The notes: generated by a model from the letters alone, not told the origin. A stretch of 64,000 nt of DNA from Mucilaginibacter gilvus (GCF_004054195.1 NZ_SBIW01000003.1:496001-560000), one strand, 5' to 3'; shown: positions 8,364-18,466, numbered from the stretch's first letter. Translations and numbers: made by a program.

Positions 8364-8793
8364 TCAAACGTTTCTTAACAAACACGCTGCTATCAGCAGG
8401 AAGTAGATGACGGCGAGGTGTTCTTCACGATTCGCGCGGTTAATCGACAAGTAAGCGGCGACTTGAACCAACAATATGCCGACGAAACCCGAGAAGAGTA
8501 TTGTGAGATAGCTGTTATCTACGATAAATTCTAAGGTATTGCGCCTGGTGCTTTTGATGAAGAAGTTATAGCTTAACAGCAACAGCAACAGCGTCAGGAT
8601 TAGGCCAGAAAAGCCTAAGGTGATGCTCAGCAGGCTCAAGATAAAGGCCCGCAAGTCAGCTATTTCCGAAAGTGCCCGTAATCGGGAACGAAGCGGTATG
8701 GAAAAAAGAAAAAGCAAGAAAAAGTACCGCTATAGCAGCGATGAGCGATAACTGGTAAAAACCGGAGAGCAGGCGAATGGCGGGACTGGACAT
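8364..8793 (-). pseudogene. Small multi-pass membrane protein, probably frameshifted
   Basis: An ATG at 8793 opens a frame that encodes MSSPAIRLLSGFYQLSLIAA and a hydrophobic helix, then stops (TGA) after about 45 codons. The next frame continues without ATG from a TTG at 8717 for 117 codons to 8364, with at least three further hydrophobic helices (ILSLLSITLGFSGLILTLLL; YLTILFSGFVGILLVQVAAY; AVIYFLLIAACLL). Joined by a one-base shift in the A-rich tract around 8697-8716, they give one continuous small membrane protein. Alternatively the TTG-started 117-residue protein is a gene by itself. No family is recognised. Confidence 0.45.
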
Positions 8794-8906
8794 AAATAAG
8801 GTCTTTTATGCAAGTTTAATAATTGTTCGGTACTTTTAAGCTTTTATGTCCATATAAACCCTTCGAAACAGTTGTTTAGTTGAAGCCTGTTTTTTAGTTT
8901 TGCTAG

Positions 8907-9120
8907 TTAATCGGAACTGTCCTTCCGGAGTATATCACTTTCGTCCATAGGCCATACAATACCATCTGCTTGCGGTAGTTCTGCAGACACAGTAACTACG
9001 GTGCACAAAATAACATTCGCCCTCAACTGTTTAGCCAGGGAATAGCCGTAATCTACAGCATGCGTTGCGTCAGCAAAAAAATCTGTTGCAATGAGAATCT
9101 TTTCATGGCTTTTAATACTT
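8907..9120 (-). pseudogene. UspA universal stress protein fragment
   Basis: On the minus strand, codons starting near 9120 read SIKSHEKILIATDFFADATH, then AVDYGYSLAKQLRANVILC and TVVTVSAELPQADGIVWPMD, ending at a TAA at 8907. This is the N-terminal third of a universal stress protein: the first beta strand with the ATP-site Asp (IATD) and the following helix and strand. There is no ATG, a stop lies just upstream, and the C-terminal part with the GxxG nucleotide loop is missing. It is a decayed copy. Confidence 0.7.
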
Positions 9121-9324
9121 AACTTCTATTGCCAAATCTTATTAACTCGGGGCCGATAGCTAATGATCGAGGTCATGGTTTAAAATAATATTGCACAGCA
9201 GAAACCCTTAAAGCAGTTTTTTGAAAATACGATAAATTGATAGCTATCATATTTTTCCTGACGGACAACAGTCCTATGCCAACGGATTAGCCATAGTTTT
9301 GGCATCGAAAATATTAGAGCTGCC

Positions 9325-9552
9325 ATGTTACCTACAGAAAACAAAAGCAGGTGGATACATAAACTGATTCCATCTTTCGAAAATTTGTGAACATACTGTG
9401 GTTGCAACACCCGGATCACAAAAAATCACGCGGTAGAACAACCTTACATCAAAGCCCTGCTGCTGGAGTGGACCATGTGCCGTAACTTGTTTGAAAAAAA
9501 ACCGCTCATAAGGGAAATTCACCTGGGTGTGGGTACACCACAATGGGCGTAA
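9325..9552 (+). pseudogene. hemN: Oxygen-independent coproporphyrinogen III oxidase (hemN) fragment
   Basis: The frame from 9325 encodes a segment that aligns by eye with HemN around its radical-SAM cluster site: IPSFENL, a TGA stop where HemN has Cys, then TYCGCNTRITKNHAVEQPYI, KALLLEWTMCRNLFEKKPLI and REIHLGVGTP, ending at TAA 9550-9552. In functional HemN this region is IPFCESLCTYCGC and is followed by GGGTP. The first cluster Cys is lost, the second is a stop codon, and everything after the SAM-binding glycine motif is absent. It is a short remnant, not a working gene. Confidence 0.75.
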
Positions 9553-9701
9553 ATAGACTGCAACTGCTGGATAGTAAACAGCAGGCCCAGATTCGCAGCC
9601 GTTACCCTAAAACTTTCGGCTAATTCTTCCGGGAGGGCAGAACTTTCAAATTGTTGCTCAAGTTGAAAGGGGATCACTGATTGTTGCTTTGGAAACCGCC
9701 A

Positions 9702-9975
9702 AACCGCTATGGAGATAAAACACGAATGAACGTCATAGCCCCGGGTTTCTTCCTTGCCGAACAAAACCGTACGCTGCTTACCCAAGCGAACGGGAGTTAC
9801 ACCGAACGCGGCGCGTTGGTATTATAACAACGCCATTTAAAAGTTTTGGTGTATCCGATGAACTGGGTGCGCACTGATACGGTTGTTAAACGATGCCTCG
9901 GAATTTGTAACGGGAACCGTTATTAATGTAGATGGCGGGTTTGCCATCACTAATGCGTATAACTCCAAAAAAATA
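9702..9975 (+). pseudogene. SDR (D-mannonate/fructuronate oxidoreductase-like) C-terminal fragment
   Basis: Three collinear pieces in different frames match the C-terminal part of a sugar-acid SDR. Codons from 9702 give NRYGDKTRMNVIAPGFFLAE and QNRTLLTQANGSYTERGALVL. After a frame change comes TPFKSFGVSDELGAH, and after another LLNDASEFVTGTVINVDGGF. The N-terminal cofactor domain and active site are missing and at least two frameshifts are present. The debris ends just before the convergent HTCS gene. Confidence 0.75.
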
Positions 9976-10023
9976 GATATTATAACTGACTTTGATAATC
10001 TCCTGTCAAATACTTTCCAATAT

Positions 10024-13000
10024 TTAAATAACGGCTGCGGATGAAAACGAAGGCTTATACCTTTGGATTCTTTTATTACTTAAATATTCTGAGGGGAGTA
10101 CACCGTACTTGCTTTTAAACGTCCTGGAAAAATAGCTTGGTGTTCCAAAGCCTGTCATGTAAGCAATTTGGGCTACATTATAGTCGCTCGTTTCTAACAA
10201 TGATGCAGCCTTCTCCAATTTCACCTGGCGAATATATTCAACTGGTGTATATCCTGATAATTCCAGCAATTTGTTGTACAACGATCCACGACTCATCCCT
10301 ACATATTTACTCAGTTTTTCAACAGATAGCTCGGGGTCGTTTAGCCCGTTTTCAATACACTCCATTATCTTATTCATCAATTTGACATCAGCCGATTCGG
10401 TTTCTATCTGGCTGACTTTGAATTGGATATGTTTGGAGTATGTTTCTTTAAGGCTGTTACTCATAATGAGCAGGTTGCAAATTTTTGTGTACAAGATCTG
10501 GAAATTGAAAGGTTTTGTAAGATAATCGTTTGCCCCGGAGCGAAGACCTTTAAGTTGCTCTTCTTCCTTTGCCATTGCGGTAAGTAAAATAACCGGGATG
10601 TGGCATGTGCGTTTATCCGATTTAATTTTCTTACTCAACTCTATACCATTTAGATAGGGCATGCCAACATCACTTACTATCAGGTCCGGATGGGCGCTCA
10701 ATGCTTTTTGCCAGCCTTGTTTACCATCCGCAGCTTCCAAAACCTGGAAATAATGTTTTAAATGATTGGCAAGATAGTGCCGGAAATCGTCGTTATCTTC
10801 CACCAATAAAATGGTGGCCATGTTAGACGCGCCTTCTGTGAGATCTTCAAATGGACGAGTCTCAATTCCTTCCTCGTGAGGGAAGCAAGCCTGTTCTAGA
10901 ATAATGTCCTGCTCTTCATAAAAGGCAATGGCGGGCACCAACGGCAATATTATCATAAAGTCGCTGCCTTTTTCACGAGCGCTTTTGGCGCTTATGTTGC
11001 CACCGTGTAGTTCAACAAATTCTTTTGTAATGGAGAGCCCTATCCCGGTTCCCTGGTTCATTACCGAACCGTTTTGCCGCGATTGATAAAAGCGGTCAAA
11101 AACTTTAACAACGTCACTTTCATCTATCCCTATTCCGGTGTCTGAAACGATCAAATTTAAGATGGGTTGCTGCTTATCAGCATCGCAAATATCTATTTTT
11201 ATGGTTACGCAGCCGCCACCCGGCGTAAACTTAAACGCGTTAGATAACAGGTTAAATATCACGCGTTCCATTTTATCGTAGTCGAATTGTGTTATCCACA
11301 CTTTTTGTGAGCTTTCTACATTCAGCGTAATTTGTTTTTTATCTGCTATATCCCGGAAAGATTCGGAACATTCAATAATGAAACGGATGATATCTCCGGG
11401 TGTAAGGTTTAGTTTTAATTCACGCTCCTCCATTTTACGGAAATCCAACAGCTCATTAACTAAATTAAGTAGTCGTTTTGCATTTCTTTTGATCATGTTC
11501 AGCTGGCCAAAATCGTCACCTTCAAAACCACGGGTCATTAACTTTTCAACAGGGGCAAGGATAAGCGAAATAGGTGTTCTAAATTCGTGGCTCAGATCTG
11601 TAAGTATTTTTATTTTTACCTGGTCAACCTCATGCAGTCGCTCGGCTTTGAAGCGCTCACGTTCTATTGATTGTTTAGCCTGTAATTTTTCCTGGGCCAC
11701 TTCGAACCCGTTTCTCAATTTTCTAATGCCTTGTCGGCGAATGAGTAACAAAACAGAAATGGCAACCAGCATGTACACCAAATAGGCATAAACAGTGCGC
11801 CAATAGGGCGGCAACACCGTAATTTTTATTTGGCTGTGCGCGTTGTTCCATGAATTTTCATTTTTACTTGCCATCACCTGGAAAACATAGCTGCCTGGAT
11901 CAAGGTTTGTATAATTTGCAGTTTGGGTTCTGTTAACAAAGTTCCATCCTTTATCAAAGCCCGATAGTTTGTAAGCATACAGATCCTGCTTAGGCGCGGT
12001 GTAATCGACAGCTACGTAACTAATAGAAAAGTTTTCGCCATATTTAAGCATGATCTCTTTAGCGTTGCTGATCTGTTCATGAATAGGCGACTTTTGTGCA
12101 GGCATTACAGGCACGTTATTTACTTTTAAGCCGCTAAATATAACCCTGCCAGGTATAGATGAGGGGGGGAGCTTTGCCGGGTTGAAGTAGTTAAACCCAT
12201 CCTGCCCTCCAAAATATAGGTCGCCGAGAGAGGTTTTGATGGCTGCAGAGGGCATAAACGAGCCCTGTTGAACGCCGTTTTCGGCGGTGAAATTCCTGAA
12301 CTTCTTTTTTGTGCGGTCAAAGGAGCCGATGCCCCGGTCGGTACTAAACCAGAGTAAACCCGCATCGTCTTCAATAATACTTTTAACAAAGCCGTTTGTT
12401 AACCCGTCTATTTCTTTAAACGAACGGAACCTGTTCTTTTTTGGGTCGAAATAACTGATGCCATCATTTGTACCGACCCAAAGCGCGCCATCTTTGGTAA
12501 TTGTTAAGGTTGAAATTATGTCATCAGCTAATCCACTGTTTGCCTTTGTGTAATGGCTTATACTTCCGTCTGCAGGCCGATATACCGCGATACCGGTACC
12601 TGTAGAACCGATCCAAACGTTGCCATTTGCAGCAGTTGCCATGGCAACAATAAAATCATTTAAGGGCAAATTGTGTTGGAAACCTATGCTCGCTTTTCTG
12701 TTTAGTCTTGAAAATGAATTGGTGAGCGGATCATAAATATCTACGCCGTACCCAAGTGTGCCCAGCCAAACCCTGCCTTGTTTATCCTCGGTAATGGCGG
12801 TTATATTGTTTTGGCTTAATCCCGCTGGTGTATTATCACTTGTAGTTTGCTTAAAGGTTTTATCACGCGGATCAATACAAAAAACACCATGGTGATAAGT
12901 GCCTGCCCACAACTTTCCATTTTTATCCATACGCATGGATAAAATTGTTGGCGTTGCGGTTTTGTCGAGCTTACTGGTTAGCTTATAGGCGCTAAATAAG

Positions 13001-14196
13001 CCGGTGTTACTATTAAAGAGTTTTAGGCCACCGCCGTCTGTAGCTACGAAAATGTTCTCGCTTTTATATTCTGCAAAAGAAGTTACAAATGGTGCCGAAA
13101 GCCCATACGGATCAAACGGATTACTTTGCTTTAAATTAAAAAGAGGCAGATGTTTATCATATTTACTCACACCGCCACCAAAAGTACCAACCCAATAAAT
13201 GCCTTCCGGGTCTATTAAAAAGCTTCGGATGGAGGTGCTCTTCAGGCTAAACATATTGCGGGGATCCGGCTTTAATTGCCTGAATTGAGCTGATTTTAGA
13301 TCATATATATTCACCCCGTCCTCGGTTCCTATCCAAAGACTGCCATCTGCGCTGGCGGTTAAAGCAAATACTGCATTATTACTGAGGCAATTTGTTGCTC
13401 CTTTGATGCATCTGTAAACTGCAAATTTACCCGGCGAAACCTGTTTATTAAGGCCGTCGAAAGTGCCGAACCAGATATTTTTGTCAGCGTCTTCGGCAAT
13501 TGATTTGATAATGTTGTTGCTGATGGTTGTTGGGTCAGCCGGATCTTGAGCGAATCTTGTAAGCTTTTTTCGATGCCGGTCAAAGCAATACACTCCATTA
13601 TTGGTTCCAACCCACATGTTGTAATTGCTGTCTTCCAATAAGGCAATTGCTACAAAACTACCGGTTTCGGTAGTTTTAGGAAGTTTAATGGGTAGGCAGG
13701 TAGAGCGGCCGGTTTTAAGATCAATCATTCTCAAATCTCCGTAAGTACCAACCCAAAGGTTTCCATTATGGTCCTCAAGTATAGTTCTGGCAGATATCGT
13801 GGGCAATTCCTTCCAATTGCCGTCACCATTATATTTTTTAAACCTGTCGAGCTTTTGGTCGTAATAGCAAAGTCCGCCGGCTGATGTACCTATCCAAAGT
13901 TTCCCGGAATGATCTATAAACAGGGCCAGCACTTCGTTAGATGGCAGGCTTTTATCATCGCCCTGATGATGCCTGTATATAGTGAAATTGCTGCCATCGT
14001 ACTTACTTAAACCGTTAGTAGTACCAAACCATATCAACCCGTTATGATCTTTAACAATAGCATTAACTGTGTTTGACGACAGGCCTTCTTTTACGGTGAT
14101 GGAAGTAAAATTGATGTTATCCTGGGCAAAGCCAATATGCGGCATATTGCTTAACATTAAGCACAGCGCAAGGCTATATCTAATTAACTTCAACAT
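10024..14196 (-). CDS. Hybrid two-component system regulator (HTCS) of the xylan locus
   Basis: This 1390-residue one-protein signalling system has a signal peptide (residues 1-24), a long periplasmic region of Reg_prop propeller repeats (about 30-730, with recurring IWFGT/LWVGT motifs), a Y_Y_Y domain (about 740-805), and a transmembrane helix (about 806-827). A histidine kinase follows with the phospho-His at about 870 (DLSHEFRTP) and ATPase boxes (DTGIGI, GTGIGLS), then a receiver with Asp at about 1176 (IVSDVGMP), and a C-terminal AraC HTH (GFGTPSYFSRTFKSKYG). Such proteins sense an oligosaccharide in the periplasm and activate a polysaccharide utilisation locus. It is divergent from the SusC/SusD pair at 15.3 kb, across 1.1 kb, and is complete. 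Confidence 0.95.
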   Translation of the reverse strand: MLKLIRYSLALCLMLSNMPHIGFAQDNINFTSITVKEGLSSNTVNAIVKDHNGLIWFGTTNGLSKYDGSNFTIYRHHQGDDKSLPSNEVLALFIDHSGKLWIGTSAGGLCYYDQKLDRFKKYNGDGNWKELPTISARTILEDHNGNLWVGTYGDLRMIDLKTGRSTCLPIKLPKTTETGSFVAIALLEDSNYNMWVGTNNGVYCFDRHRKKLTRFAQDPADPTTISNNIIKSIAEDADKNIWFGTFDGLNKQVSPGKFAVYRCIKGATNCLSNNAVFALTASADGSLWIGTEDGVNIYDLKSAQFRQLKPDPRNMFSLKSTSIRSFLIDPEGIYWVGTFGGGVSKYDKHLPLFNLKQSNPFDPYGLSAPFVTSFAEYKSENIFVATDGGGLKLFNSNTGLFSAYKLTSKLDKTATPTILSMRMDKNGKLWAGTYHHGVFCIDPRDKTFKQTTSDNTPAGLSQNNITAITEDKQGRVWLGTLGYGVDIYDPLTNSFSRLNRKASIGFQHNLPLNDFIVAMATAANGNVWIGSTGTGIAVYRPADGSISHYTKANSGLADDIISTLTITKDGALWVGTNDGISYFDPKKNRFRSFKEIDGLTNGFVKSIIEDDAGLLWFSTDRGIGSFDRTKKKFRNFTAENGVQQGSFMPSAAIKTSLGDLYFGGQDGFNYFNPAKLPPSSIPGRVIFSGLKVNNVPVMPAQKSPIHEQISNAKEIMLKYGENFSISYVAVDYTAPKQDLYAYKLSGFDKGWNFVNRTQTANYTNLDPGSYVFQVMASKNENSWNNAHSQIKITVLPPYWRTVYAYLVYMLVAISVLLLIRRQGIRKLRNGFEVAQEKLQAKQSIERERFKAERLHEVDQVKIKILTDLSHEFRTPISLILAPVEKLMTRGFEGDDFGQLNMIKRNAKRLLNLVNELLDFRKMEERELKLNLTPGDIIRFIIECSESFRDIADKKQITLNVESSQKVWITQFDYDKMERVIFNLLSNAFKFTPGGGCVTIKIDICDADKQQPILNLIVSDTGIGIDESDVVKVFDRFYQSRQNGSVMNQGTGIGLSITKEFVELHGGNISAKSAREKGSDFMIILPLVPAIAFYEEQDIILEQACFPHEEGIETRPFEDLTEGASNMATILLVEDNDDFRHYLANHLKHYFQVLEAADGKQGWQKALSAHPDLIVSDVGMPYLNGIELSKKIKSDKRTCHIPVILLTAMAKEEEQLKGLRSGANDYLTKPFNFQILYTKICNLLIMSNSLKETYSKHIQFKVSQIETESADVKLMNKIMECIENGLNDPELSVEKLSKYVGMSRGSLYNKLLELSGYTPVEYIRQVKLEKAASLLETSDYNVAQIAYMTGFGTPSYFSRTFKSKYGVLPSEYLSNKRIQRYKPSFSSAAVI

Positions 14197-14340
14197 ATAG
14201 TGCTTTGGCTATGTAAGCATATCAGTTTTTGAAAACGGATATAATTACGAAGGTTTTAGTAAGAATAATTGGTTATGGTAACAAATATATTACTCTAAAT
14301 GAAGAATCCTAAACAAAGCTGATAATAATGAGCGATTTAA

Positions 14341-14354
14341 TACAATCGATTGTA
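14341..14354. promoter_or_regulatory. Perfect 14-base palindrome TACAATCGATTGTA
   Basis: A perfect palindrome with a central CG, about 145 bases upstream of the HTCS start. Its core CAATCGATTG recurs at 15055-15066. Central-CG palindromes are typical of LacI-family operators; the binding protein is unknown. Confidence 0.45.
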
Positions 14355-14426
14355 AAAAACTGTTCAGTTGAATTAATTTTAGCTATAACTGCTGCAAACA
14401 ATAACGTATAATAGGGGTAGATCAAA

Positions 14427-14455
14427 GAAAAAAAGGACAGCGTTGCGCTGTCCTT
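14427..14455 (-). terminator. Intrinsic terminator reading on the minus strand
   Basis: AAGGACAGCG-TTG-CGCTGTCCTT is a perfect 10-base-pair hairpin. Read on the minus strand it is followed by seven T residues (14434 down to 14428). No gene on the minus strand precedes it within the next 800 bases, so it either ends an unrecognised small transcript or is a leftover. Confidence 0.6.
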
Positions 14456-15054
14456 AACCAATTAACTAAACAATAAAGGCGAGAGCCTAAAAGAGATATG
14501 GGAAAATTTTGTCGGGTTAAAATTGTCTATTTTTAAAGTAACGCAATAGTTCTGTTCGCCATTTCTACGTCACATATGTATTATGCTAAATTGAATAACT
14601 ACTGTAGTTCCAGTTGCTCTTATCATGGAAACGGCTGGTAGTATAATTGAAACAGCCGTGATAATTAAACTGCTGTTATTTGATCTTAAAATATACCAAA
14701 TACAGCATAGTAGACTGCTTACCCACATCTAACTATTCTTATTATTTTATCAGGTAGGCAATGCGTTTTCCTATGCGGGCTTATAACGACGATATCTTTC
14801 CTCATTAAAATAACTTGCTGAATCAGCGGTAATTAGTTAATACTAAAATTCTATTACACCCTGTTAATATTCCCCAAAGGTTGCCATTGCACATTTGTAC
14901 GATGATTTTGACGATATGTGATATACAAAACATTCCAAACCGCAGAACTTAGCAGATGTCAAAAGGTGTAGAACCCGCCTGATAACCAAATTATAAATCA
15001 ATAACCAAATTTTACTCATACAAGATTTTTCAGACTCCGCTTACGACTCATTTT

Positions 15055-15066
15055 GCAATCGATTGC
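15055..15066. promoter_or_regulatory. Perfect palindrome GCAATCGATTGC
   Basis: This 12-base palindrome shares CAATCGATTG with the site at 14341-14354 and lies about 260 bases upstream of susC. The pair suggests one regulator touching both sides of the divergent region. Confidence 0.45.
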
Positions 15067-15325
15067 TTTGGGTTTAACGGGTAAACTGCTTGTTTGATTT
15101 TTAAGCCTTATTAAACCAATTTAAATGAGCAACCTATTATGGTAACATAAATGAAAATCTAAGGGCACTTGTCAAGGACAAAATCTGCTCCCCATAACCA
15201 ACTAACCAATATTCAATAGGAAAGATAATCCGCACGATTAGAATTAAAGGAATGGCCTTGCAAAAAAGGCTGCTCGCTACCATTCCATTGTCGGTTTTAA
15301 CTACCTAATCCCTAATAACCAAATT

Positions 15326-18300
15326 ATGAAAAGATCACTACTGAACATTTATAATAAAGCGGCGCTCTTATTGCTTTTTAGCATTTTGAGTTGTGCTACC
15401 GCTTTGGCGCAAGACAAGAGGCTCACAGGTACTGTGTTTGATGAACAAAATCAACCTCTTCCCGGTGCCACCATTAAAATCAAATCCGGACAGATAGCTG
15501 TAGGTACAGATGTCAACGGTAAATTCACCATTAGCGTGGCCAATAACGAACAAACTTTAATTGTTCACTTTGTAGGCTATGTAGATGAGGAGGTAACTAT
15601 AGGCAGCCAAACCAACTTTACCGTCCGGCTTACGCCCAGCTCCAAAAATCTGAACGAAGTTATTGTGGTGGGTTACGGAACCGTGCGTAAGAAGGACTTA
15701 ACGGGAGCTGTTGCTTCCGTTTCGGGCAAGACATTGGCAGAAGTACCTGCCCCAAACTTAATTGACCAATTAAAAGGCCGTACCGCAGGTGTAGACGTAG
15801 TGAGTAACGGTGCTACACCAGGCACAGGAGGCCAGATCCGTATAAGGGGTAACCGTACTATTACCACCGGTAATAATGATGGCCAGGATGGCCCGCTTGT
15901 TGTTTTAGACGGGATTCCTTACCCCGGTAGCATCAATGATTTTGCTCCGGAAGATATCGCATCCATTGATATCTTAAAGGATGCATCTGCTACAGCCGTA
16001 TATGGTTCGCGTGGTGCAGGTGGCGTTATTTTGGTTACTACTAAAAGGGGGCGTGCCGGTAAAACGGTTATTTCCTACGACGCGTATTATGCAAACGCTA
16101 AGGTGCTTGGGAAATATAACATTTATGACGGAGCCGGTTACGCCAAACTTAAGGCTGATGCAGCTACCTATAATACAGCTTCTCCGGGTACCAGCGCTTA
16201 TCCTATAACCCCGGCCGAACAGGCGGCATTAACAGCCGGCGTCTCAACCGATTGGCAAGACCTTATTTACCGTACCGCACCAACCCAAAGCCATCAACTA
16301 ACTGTATCTGGTGGTGGTGATGCCACCCAGTTTAATATTGGTGCAGGCTTTTACCGCCAGGATGGTATCATCGTTAACCAATATTTCGATCGTGCGGATC
16401 TGCGTACAACAATCGATCACCGCATCAGCAGCCGTGTTAAAATTGGCTTGAACAGCATAAACACATTGCGTTACACCAGCCTGCCGGGTGGTGGCGGCGT
16501 ACCGGGTGGCCTGGTAAGAACCACGCCACTTGCACCGCTGAAGAATGATGACGGCACCGTAAATCTTTTCCCGCAAATAGGAAGCATTGATGCCGCTGCA
16601 GTAAGCCCTTATACTTTAATTACCAAGGCAAGTTCTATATATGACCGTACCCGTCGCTATTCTACATTCAATAGCTTTTATGGCGAGGTAAATATTCTGA
16701 ATGGCCTTAAATACCGTTTAAATGTTGGTTTGAATTTTATACAGGAGAATGGTAACACTTACAACGGAACACTCACCTATGTAAATGGCAACTCTTCATT
16801 AAATAACGCCAGCCTTTATAATAACGAGCAGTGGAATTATAACGTTCAGAACTTGTTATACTATAACAAAACGTTTAAAAAGCACCGGATAGATTTTACC
16901 GCGCTTTACGAAATAACAAAGGATCATAACAAGAACAGCAATTTCGCTACCACCGGGGTACCAACAGATTATATCCTCAACTCTAACTTTAACCTGGCAA
17001 GCGGCGCTATAACGAGTGGCGGTAGTTTTAGCGAGCAGGGCCTTCTTTCGTACATGGCACGTTTTGCTTACAGCTATGATGATCGCTACATGGTAACCCT
17101 TACAGCGCGCCGTGATGGGGCATCTTCTTTAGCTCCGGGCCACCAGTGGTTCACTTACCCATCAATTGGCTTAGGCTGGAACATCAGCAACGAAGCTTTT
17201 ATGAAGAACATTACCCTCGTTAATAATTTAAAAATAAGAGGTGGCTTCGGTATCTCAGGTAACCGAAATGTAGGTGCTTATGCCACACTGGGCGGCCTAA
17301 CCTCAACAGCTTACAACTTTGGCAGCGGGGGCCAACTTGCGTATACGGTTACAAGTTTGCCAAATCCAAATTTAGGGTGGCAGTCAACAGCGCAAACAGA
17401 TATAGGTTTAGATATCACCATCCTGAATAACCGTATCACCGCCAATATTGATGTTTATCAGCAAAAAACAAAAGACATTCTTTTACAGGTTAGCCTGCCG
17501 CCAAGCAGCGGTACCGGTAGCACATTCCAAAACCTTGGTAAAACTGAAAGCAAGGGTATAGAGATTAACCTATCTACAATTAACATTCAAACAAAAGGTG
17601 GTTTCACCTGGAGTACCGATTTTAGCTTCGCGGTTAACAGGGAAAAAATAACGCAACTGACAAACGCAAGCCAATTGAGCGACCCAGGCAACGGATGGTT
17701 TGTGGGCCAACCTTTGAACGTTATTTACGACGTAAAGAAGATAGGCATCTGGCAAACTGAAGATAAAACCAATGGAACGCTTGCAAAACAAACCTCTCCG
17801 GTACAGTTCCCGGGGCAGATAAGGGCACAAGATGTGAATGGCGATGGTATAATTAACGCTAACGACAGGCAGATCCTGGGTGATTTCCAGCCAAAATGGG
17901 TTGGAGGCTTTACAACCCGCTTTGCTTACAAAGCCTTTGACCTTTCCGTGATTTTTTATGCGCGTATGGGTATGAAAGTACTGTTGCCTTATTTTACTGC
18001 TGATGGAGGTGCTGCTGGTTTCGCTTTCTTTAACCAGGGGCGTGTTAATCAACTAAAAACAAATTACTGGACGCCAACAAACCCAACAAATGAGTTCCCG
18101 GCACCGGATGCCAGTACAGATCGTTTGTTGTTTGGCTCAACGCTTGGCTATTACGATGGCTCGTTCATCAAATGCCGCAGCATCAACCTGGGTTATGTGT
18201 TGCCAACCAAATTAATCAATAAAATAGGTTTAAGCAGTTTACGTGTTTACGCTAATGCTACCAATCCATTCATCGTTTACTCGCCAATAGTGAGAGATCA

Positions 18301-18448
18301 TTTGGCACTTGACCCGGAAGGAAATGGATATGGCGGTTCGGTAAATAATACTGGTGGCAATGCCGCGGTGACCAATCGTGCTGTAAGCGTGAATCTTAAT
18401 AACCCATCTTACAGGCAATTTACCGTAGGTGTAAATGCTAAATTTTAA
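15326..18448 (+). CDS. SusC/RagA-type TonB-dependent outer-membrane transporter (xylan locus)
   Basis: This 1040-residue porin has a signal peptide (to about residue 29, ending ATALAQ), a carboxypeptidase-regulatory-like domain (LTGTVFDEQNQPLPGATI), a TonB-box-like segment, a plug domain with LNEVIVVGYGTVRKKDLTGA and ILKDASATAVYGSRG, and a long C-terminal beta-barrel ending in a Phe (VGVNAKF). SusC proteins import oligosaccharides across the outer membrane together with their SusD lid. The susD gene follows after 18 bases, and five xylan-degrading enzymes follow that, so the cargo is most likely xylo-oligosaccharide. Confidence 0.96.
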   Translation: MKRSLLNIYNKAALLLLFSILSCATALAQDKRLTGTVFDEQNQPLPGATIKIKSGQIAVGTDVNGKFTISVANNEQTLIVHFVGYVDEEVTIGSQTNFTVRLTPSSKNLNEVIVVGYGTVRKKDLTGAVASVSGKTLAEVPAPNLIDQLKGRTAGVDVVSNGATPGTGGQIRIRGNRTITTGNNDGQDGPLVVLDGIPYPGSINDFAPEDIASIDILKDASATAVYGSRGAGGVILVTTKRGRAGKTVISYDAYYANAKVLGKYNIYDGAGYAKLKADAATYNTASPGTSAYPITPAEQAALTAGVSTDWQDLIYRTAPTQSHQLTVSGGGDATQFNIGAGFYRQDGIIVNQYFDRADLRTTIDHRISSRVKIGLNSINTLRYTSLPGGGGVPGGLVRTTPLAPLKNDDGTVNLFPQIGSIDAAAVSPYTLITKASSIYDRTRRYSTFNSFYGEVNILNGLKYRLNVGLNFIQENGNTYNGTLTYVNGNSSLNNASLYNNEQWNYNVQNLLYYNKTFKKHRIDFTALYEITKDHNKNSNFATTGVPTDYILNSNFNLASGAITSGGSFSEQGLLSYMARFAYSYDDRYMVTLTARRDGASSLAPGHQWFTYPSIGLGWNISNEAFMKNITLVNNLKIRGGFGISGNRNVGAYATLGGLTSTAYNFGSGGQLAYTVTSLPNPNLGWQSTAQTDIGLDITILNNRITANIDVYQQKTKDILLQVSLPPSSGTGSTFQNLGKTESKGIEINLSTINIQTKGGFTWSTDFSFAVNREKITQLTNASQLSDPGNGWFVGQPLNVIYDVKKIGIWQTEDKTNGTLAKQTSPVQFPGQIRAQDVNGDGIINANDRQILGDFQPKWVGGFTTRFAYKAFDLSVIFYARMGMKVLLPYFTADGGAAGFAFFNQGRVNQLKTNYWTPTNPTNEFPAPDASTDRLLFGSTLGYYDGSFIKCRSINLGYVLPTKLINKIGLSSLRVYANATNPFIVYSPIVRDHLALDPEGNGYGGSVNNTGGNAAVTNRAVSVNLNNPSYRQFTVGVNAKF

Positions 18449-18466
18449 ACTTTAAAAGATATTGAT

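Larger units (their letters stand above)
14197..15325. other. Long intergenic region between the HTCS gene and susC
   Basis: The 1.1 kb between the divergent regulator and susC has no supported gene. It holds two perfect palindromes sharing CAATCGATTG, a strong hairpin with a T-tract on the minus strand, and a small leader hairpin (GGCCTTGC followed by AAAAAGGC) about 70 bases before susC. Promoters for both directions must lie here, but I could not fix them with confidence. Confidence 0.5.

Noticed and set aside
9180..9419. 79-codon minus-strand open frame with a hydrophobic stretch
   Set aside because: It lies opposite the hemN remnant and has no recognisable features.
9519..9785. 88-codon minus-strand open frame
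   Set aside because: It overlaps the hemN and SDR fragments on the other strand, has mixed composition and no family resemblance; most likely chance.
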